DNA of 64,000 nucleotides from Heliocidaris tuberculata (lineage: Eukaryota; Echinodermata; Echinoidea; Camarodonta; Echinometridae), in assembly GCA_025618425.1 (NCBI GenBank), contig CM046841.1:10736654-10800653 (forward strand), written 5' to 3'. The position numbers were made by a program, and so were the translations under genes. Positions 58,301 to 64,000 of the stretch are shown here, piece after piece. The notes under the pieces were generated by a model. It saw only the letters and a program-made list of their open reading frames with translations, was not told the origin of the DNA and did not search any database. Each line of letters opens with the position of its first letter. Positions within the stretch are counted from its first letter, which is position 1.

Positions 58301-58589
58301 TCAAAACAGGAAAGTATACACCAATTAACATGTTAATAAACCTTTCTCAATTGCTTGTAGACAGTTTCTTCCGTGTGATCGCATGACGAGAGATCACTTT
58401 CATCCTTAAAGAGCAGTTTTAGTCAGCTTTTAAAAATTTTGTTTTAAAGTTCCATACGAAGCTTTCAAGACTAACTAACAAGAATGGAAATAATATACTT
58501 GAATTTAAAAAGTGTACATATTTTGTCATAAAATTTGTTCTGTTTCTGTTTTCTACTAACAGTTGATGATATCTTTATAGGACCCCCCG

Positions 58590-58898
58590 TGCCGGAAAGA
58601 ACACAGTGTCCCACAGTGTGATCACAGTGTGAAATCATCTTCACACTGTTAAATTCGAGCGTTTTAACATTGTGAATCACATCTTCACATTGTGAGCGAG
58701 TAAATTCACACTGTGAAATCGAACATCACTATGTGAACACTCTGTGGTAAACCACACTTTGGAGGTGTCCATAGTGTGAAATCATCTTCACCGTGACTGT
58801 TAAATTCGAGCGTTTTAACATTGTGAATCACATCCTCACAGAGTCGACTATGTGAACACACTGATAACATACTGTGGGACACTGTGTTCTTTCCGGCA
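58590..58898. mobile_element. 309-bp hairpin element, TGCCGGAAAGAACACAGTGT family
   Basis: The terminal repeats TGCCGGAAAGAACACAGTGT and ACACTGTGTTCTTTCCGGCA are perfect inverses over 20 bp. The interior is built of CACACTGTGAA-type units and contains a direct duplication: GTGTGAAATCATCTTCAC to AACATTGTGAATCACATC occurs at about 58636-58686 and 58770-58831. Confidence 0.8.
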
Positions 58899-59099
58899 GG
58901 ACTCTGCCACCTGTTCTGATAACATCAATCTTTCATTAAAGCTTACCGTCATTTTCTTCCTTGAGTTTGCTTCTTTGGCTATCTTGACAGTGTTCCTTGA
59001 ATTATTTATTTAAGCTTCAAAGAAAAGCCGTCATTGTCACCTTAGGAATGTTAGGAAAAATGACATCTTTATCATCTATACATAAATCTCGCTATCGCT

Positions 59100-59217
59100 T
59101 TCTCTCCCCCTCCCCCATCCTCTCTCTCGCTCTCTCTCTCTCTCTATCTACATGTATTCCTGTCTTTGTCTGTCTGTCTGTCCGTCTCTGTCTCTCTCTG
59201 TCTCCCTCTCTCTCTGT
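59100..59217. repeat. CT/TCTG microsatellite
   Basis: CT runs with (TCTG)n and (CTGTCT)n. The 90-codon frame across it is Ser/Leu-rich low complexity. Confidence 0.9.
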
Positions 59218-59629
59218 AAGAAATGGGTACAAGATGACATTATTAGACCAGACCATTTTCGGCGATTAGTTTCTCATCAGTGTCTCTGTATGCTTGGTCC
59301 TTAATGCACTATGTAATCAGCTAAATGGACATAGTTTGCAACCTATTAAGAAAATGAATGAACGCCGCGAGATTAATCTGAAAGGGGCGGGGTGCTTCAA
59401 CATTGCAAATTTGAAAACAGATGATGCTGGTTTCCCATGGAGAATCGGACACTGCTCGGGTATGCATAGTCCTCCCGAAACTAAAGCTCTCGATGTCAGG
59501 TCGGCGATGTTCCGAGTAATCCCGAACGGGATAACGTCCCAGGACACTTTTTGCTTCCCATGAGATTTGCATGGATCTGTGTGAATACGCGAGAGGTGTC
59601 GAAATCGCCATGAGAACCCAGGATTATAT

Positions 59630-59874
59630 GGCCCGTATTCTGAAATCCGGTTTAACTTAGACAACGATATAAGTGTGGTTTAAACCCAGTCTAAACTGCC
59701 CCTTAAACCGAAGCTTAAGACAATCACATTTTGAACTCCGCTTTAACTTAAACTCTAGTACAGTCGATACTCTAAGTGTGGTTAACTTTGTATAGAAATG
59801 TATACTGCAGCTAGGGATAGTTTTAGCCCGCTTTAACTTAGACTGGAGTTTAACTTAACCGGATTACGGACCTA
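59630..59874. mobile_element. ~245-bp TIR element related to the 37.3-39.4 kb ends
   Basis: The left end is GGCCCGTATTCTGAAATCCG with GTTTAACTTAGAC. The right end is GACTGGAGTTTAACTTAACC and GGATTACGGACC. Internal CTAAGTGTGGTTTAAACCCA and CTCTAAGTGTGGTTAAC repeat the theme seen at 39.2-39.4 kb. Confidence 0.65.
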
Positions 59875-60291
59875 TGTCTTTTAAACTGATCTTGAGTTCT
59901 CGTTATGAAATTGTGCTTAAAACAAAAATTTAGCTAATTCCTAATTGATTTTCGGGCAGATATGTTATTAGGATCAACAAAATGTAAAATAAAAGTACCC
60001 CAAAAATTGTTTGGAAATCACATTCACTGAACAGAGTGTTTAATTCTTGATACACGGTCAGGGCAGTTAAAAAAAAAAAAATATTATTTCACTCCTCATT
60101 ATTCAGCCAATATTCTTCTAAATTCGTTTATCATATATCAAATGTTTGTATTATTGAGCATTTAGTGCAAGTTACTTTAAATCTGTGATTTTTATCCCTA
60201 TCATTTCCAGAAATGTAGATTACGATTTAAGGACTGGCCTCAAAGGATGCGGAAAATCAGCATTCGTCTCCGTTGTATTGCCTCAGTTTAA

Positions 60292-60610
60292 CCCTTTCAG
60301 GACAGGAATTATTTAAGGGGCAAAATTATCACATTTTGTTCTTTAAATTGGCAGCAATGATATTTTTCTTTTAGTGCTACATGGTTCTAATAAAAAATGT
60401 CTTTGAAAACAATATACATGGTTAACAGTTTTGTTGGAAAGTTGAAAAAAAAGAAGTAAATTTTGGTAAAAACTCAATGATTTTGAACCTCTCAACGTGT
60501 TTCAAGGATTTTAAACCTTATTCTCCTTTTCAAAATTCCTGGCATCAAACGCAATAGTCATTCAACAAAAAAGGACACAATTTGTGCCTATATTTTTGCT
60601 CTCGAAAGGG
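60292..60610. mobile_element. 319-bp copy of the CCCTTTCA TTAA-flanked MITE
   Basis: Flanked by TTAA at 60288-60291 and 60611-60614. The left end is CCCTTTCAGGACAGGAATTA, identical to the 8.0-kb copy, and the right end is CTCGAAAGGG. Relative to that copy it lacks a stretch near its 3' end. It is non-coding. Confidence 0.7.
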
Positions 60611-60619
60611 TTAATGGAT

Positions 60620-61335
60620 TACATTTCCCATGCATATGAATGAACCACTGCACCAACTTAATACCTAATGTCAATCGCAGACTATCCGCAGATATAGGGT
60701 AACTAGCCCTTTACAACCGACTTCACAGTTCCTTGGCTTTGAAACGCCCTTTTCGTTCCAGAGAAAGCAAAACACGTGAATATTTTCCCCCCTTAGGTAG
60801 CTAAGATGCTATGTGTCAATACATCATTGTATCACTCACTGTAAGGCCTTCGGCAAGTTGAAGTCAACGGGTCGTAAGCTCCGATAAGATGCTTACCCCT
60901 GTACATAATGTCGTGCGCAAGAGCAACGTCGGCAACCATGAGAGACTGTCATGCCAGTCATGTCAGAAACTCCACATTATCCGGTCGAATAAACTCTGAA
61001 ATGTCCTTAAGGGCCTTGTTGTTCTTAAAAGCAAGGAAAAATTGGCAGATCAAATGCAAATTTTGCGTAAACATGCTCACATAGCCAGCATGATGTCAGC
61101 CCACACAGTATAAATTCTAATAAACTTCTTCGGGCGTAGATGGCGTGCTCCAGGTGTCTTATGACGATTGCTGACTGAACACGAGGCATCCGTTACGCTA
61201 AATCAAGGACACTCAGACACGCCCATATACATCCAGACACAGGTACGAACTCCTTGACACACGCCTGACAAGTCACCTAATCTACTTGAACCAATTTAAT
61301 CGTATCAAAATAATAGGAAGCTCTCTCTTGGGCCA
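60620..61335. other. No gene recognised
   Basis: Between the CCCTTTCA MITE and the fold-back element. I see no repeat ends or frames of interest. Confidence 0.5.
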
Positions 61336-61340
61336 GGAGC

Positions 61341-63477
61341 CTGTCCCGAAATAGTCACCCCATTATACATATGAGATTTGACCCCTTAAAGTTACTTAGA
61401 CCATCCATGTCATTCACAAAACACTTGTCAGCTCGAACGACCCCCTAAAAAAGGGACCCAAAGTCGGGTCGATTTCAACCCACCTAACATATGCGCCAAA
61501 CTTTGTCAGAAGGAAGGTATATAACTATACATTACCAAAACACACACACACAAAAATGACAAAATCTTCCTTCGGGATGGGTTGTCAGACCGCCCCTGAA
61601 AATTAGGGAAAACTTTTCCCCTTAAGGCCCATGGACCAAATTTTGTCAGAAGGAAGAGGTTTGGGTGTATATTACAAAAATATAGAAACTGACAAAAAAT
61701 TTCATCGGGAAGGGAGTGTAACACGTCCCTGAACCCCCCCCCCCCCAAAAAAAAAAAAAAGTGCCCCTTAACCAAGTTTGCTGCCCAAAATGCTCTGGAT
61801 GTATTGAAAAACCGTTTTGGGCATTATAACCTTAATAACTCTAATGTTTGTTATTCAATTCTGGTCATATTTATATAGTGCAATTTTGTGTATATTCTAA
61901 ATTTCTTGGGGTTCAATTTGATGTCAAATGATCATTTCAATAATAAGTTGTTAAATTGTGAAAATTGTATTGCTTTCTCAAAAGTACTTTGAATGATATT
62001 GTCAGGATTATAATGTAAACACACCCATTGTCCATCTGCACCTGTTTGACAAAACATAATAGAGAGCTTGCAAGGTATTTGTGTAATTAACACATGAATG
62101 GTAAATTTCAGCATGGCAGCCACATAGCCCAGATACTTAACAAGCCCCCCCCCCCCCATTATGTTTCGTCAAACAGGTGCAGATGGACAATGGGTGTGTT
62201 TACATAATCCTCACAATATCATTTTAATACTTTTGAGAAAGCAATACAATTTTCACAATTTAATAAATTATTATTGAAATGATCATTAATTTTGATACCA
62301 AATTGCATCACAAGAAATTTACAATACTCAAGATTGTGCTATGTAAATATGACCTGAAGTGAATTACACACATTGGATTTTTTCAGGTTATAATGCAAAA
62401 AAGGGATTTTCTCTACATCCAGAGCATTTTGGGCAGCTAAGCTTGGTTTAGGGGCACTCTGGTGTTTTTTCCAGGGGCGTGTTATACCCCCTTCCCGATA
62501 GAAATTTTTGTCAGTTTTTATATTTTTGTAATATACACGCATACCTCTTCTTTCTGCCAAAATTTGGTAAATGGGCCTTAAAGGGCAATCCAACCTTGGT
62601 AATAAGATGATTTGTATGAAAGCAGAAAAATAAGAAAAACAGGATGGTGAAAGTTTGAAAGAAATCGGACAAGGAGTAAGAAAGTTATAGATGTTTGAAA
62701 AATGAGATCACTACATCTATGCGAATCTGAAATTGGCAATTTGGTGAGTCAATTGTGACATTTTTGTGGACAACTCTCCCATTTGTCGTACACAAAAATA
62801 TCATTAATTTGCGGTTTTCTTCGAGGCGCTTTTACCCTCTGGGCAGTACTCAAAATATATTGGAGATAGCATATTGTTATAGGTCTTCATGAACGAAAAG
62901 ATCCTACCGAGTAATGCATTTTGAAAAAAAGTGACATTTTAGTCATTTTTTGTGTTAGAGCGAATGGGGGAGTTGTCCACAGCTACATCACAGTGACATT
63001 ACATATTCGGCCAATTTGAAATTCCCATATGCATAGTGATTACAACTTTCAAAAATTCATAACTTTCTTATTGCTTGTCCGATTTCGTTCAAACTTTCAC
63101 CAATCTGCTTCTCTGATTTTTCCTCTTTCTTTCAAAGCAACTTACTATTAAGGTTGGATTTCCCTTTAAGGGGAAAAAATTTCCTCAATTTTTAGAGGCG
63201 GTCTGACAATCCATCCCGACCGAAATTTTGGTCATTTTTTGCGTTTTGGTAAGTCATACACCTTCCGTCTGACAAAGTTTGGCGCATATGTTAGATGGGT
63301 TGAAATCTACCCGACTCTGGGACCCTTTTTTTCGGGGGGGGGGGGGGGCAGACCCAGCGGCTTCATTCGAGCTAACAAGCTTTTTGTGAATGACATGGAT
63401 GGTCTAAGTAACTTTAAGGGGTCAAATCTCATATGTAAAATGGGGTGACTATTTCGGGACAGCCTCCCAGACTATCT
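61341..63477. mobile_element. Complete fold-back element, ~1.5 kb plus nested MITE
   Basis: Left arm 61341-62061 and right arm 62152-63477 are reverse complements through most of their length once the MITE at 62582-63165 is removed. Matching pairs include CTGTCCCGAAATAGTCACCC with GGGTGACTATTTCGGGACAG, CCAAACTTTGTCAGAAGGAA with CGTCTGACAAAGTTTGGCGC, and GTCCATCTGCACCTGTTTGA with CAAACAGGTGCAGATGGACA. The loop is about 90 bp. The right arm ends in CCCAGACTATCT, matching AGATAGTCTGG at the start of the 10-kb copy, so that is probably the true terminus. No coding frame. Confidence 0.88.
62582..63165. mobile_element. 584-bp MITE of the AGGG(A/C)AATCC family, nested in a fold-back arm
   Basis: TTAA at 62578-62581 and 63166-63169 surrounds AGGGCAATCCAACCTTGG ... 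AAGGTTGGATTTCCCT. It closely matches 18847-19432 along its whole length. In the opposite arm of the host palindrome the site reads CCCCTTAAGGCCC (61619-61631) with a single TTAA, so the element inserted with duplication of TTAA after the palindrome formed. Confidence 0.9.
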
Positions 63478-63824
63478 ATATATCAGTCTATAGTAGAGTG
63501 CAACGGACAACAAGAATACAATGGAGTCGCTAATAAAGAAAACAATCAGATTTCCAAGCTAAATATTTCAAGTAAGTTCTGTCGTGATCGCGAAACAGCA
63601 ATGAAGAAGGATGTTTACATCTTTATAGGATGATGCCTTGTCAAGAAAGTGAAATCAATTATGGAAAGATAATGTACAGAATCGAAGAATAGAATATAGA
63701 AAGGAGTACGCATCTCACGACAAAAAAAGAACGAAAAGCAAGTGACGTGTACGAAAACTGAAAGGGTTGGGGGTATAAAGAAGTAATTTGACGGTAAGTT
63801 GGTGAGAACACTTTTAAGAAAGGT

Positions 63825-63960
63825 ACTATAAGAGACAGAGAGAGACCGAGGGAGACAGAGAGAGGAAGACAGAGGAAGAGAAGGGGTAGAGAGAAAAAGA
63901 AAGAGGGAGAAAAAAATGAGAGGTCTCGACGGAGGTAAAAGGAGGAAGAAAGATGGAGGT
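63825..63960. repeat. GA-rich tract at the window edge
   Basis: Purine-rich interrupted GA sequence. Confidence 0.85.
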
Positions 63961-64000
63961 TAACAGCCTAGACTTCTTTATTTCTGTCTGGTTCGTTAAA

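Noticed and set aside
59317..59664. 115-codon frame overlapping two other frames on opposite strands
   Set aside because: No recognisable domain. It runs into the 59.63-kb TIR element and has competing open frames on the other strand.

Overview
This window looks like non-coding, repeat-dense nuclear DNA from a marine deuterostome invertebrate. A sea urchin or related echinoderm is my best guess. The guess rests on the AT-rich background, abundant GA, CA, TA and poly-G microsatellites, palindromic MITE-like elements and tRNA-derived SINE-like elements. Assignment to echinoderms is from general familiarity and was not searched. I found no bacterial gene organisation, no rRNA, no CRISPR array and no intact protein-coding gene. 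Almost every open frame of 60-190 codons lies in a microsatellite, a hairpin element or stop-poor low-complexity DNA. The best coding traces are a decayed frame on the minus strand at 13.4-13.9 kb and a weak 114-codon frame present in both copies of the duplicated end.

Layout. Positions 1-5517 are a near-identical direct copy of 51009-56549. The left copy stops exactly at a 500-N gap (5518-6017), which makes an allelic or haplotig assembly artefact at least as likely as a real segmental duplication. From 6 to 20 kb there are a TTAA-flanked MITE (8.0 kb), a decayed tRNA-like SINE (8.6 kb), half of a fold-back element (10.06-11.70 kb) split by an insertion full of TTCGTACGAA-type palindromes, a GC-rich inverted-repeat element (15.4 kb), a 586-bp TTAA MITE (18.8 kb) and a second TTAA element family (19.5 kb). 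From 21.9 to 35.1 kb there are three copies of a tRNA-headed SINE-like composite bounded by TA repeats, a 730-bp element with repeated GGATTTAGC motifs, a degenerate GTGTTCACA repeat, and several small palindromic MITEs. From 37 to 51 kb there are a 2.1-kb TIR element, a 504-bp TIR element, long GA/CT tracts and a degenerate tandem array (49.95-50.7 kb). From 56.5 to 64 kb there are an almost perfect 254-bp palindrome nested in an older repeat, a CACAGTGTG hairpin element, and a complete fold-back element (61.34-63.47 kb) with a TTAA MITE inserted in one arm.

There is no operon or pathway to describe. The biology here is a layered record of non-autonomous transposon insertion. The strongest result is that the intact arm of the 61.3-kb palindrome preserves the empty site of the MITE in the other arm, so its TTAA target-site duplication can be read directly. 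At least three element families in the window share TTAA flanks, which suggests but does not prove one piggyBac-like mobilising activity.
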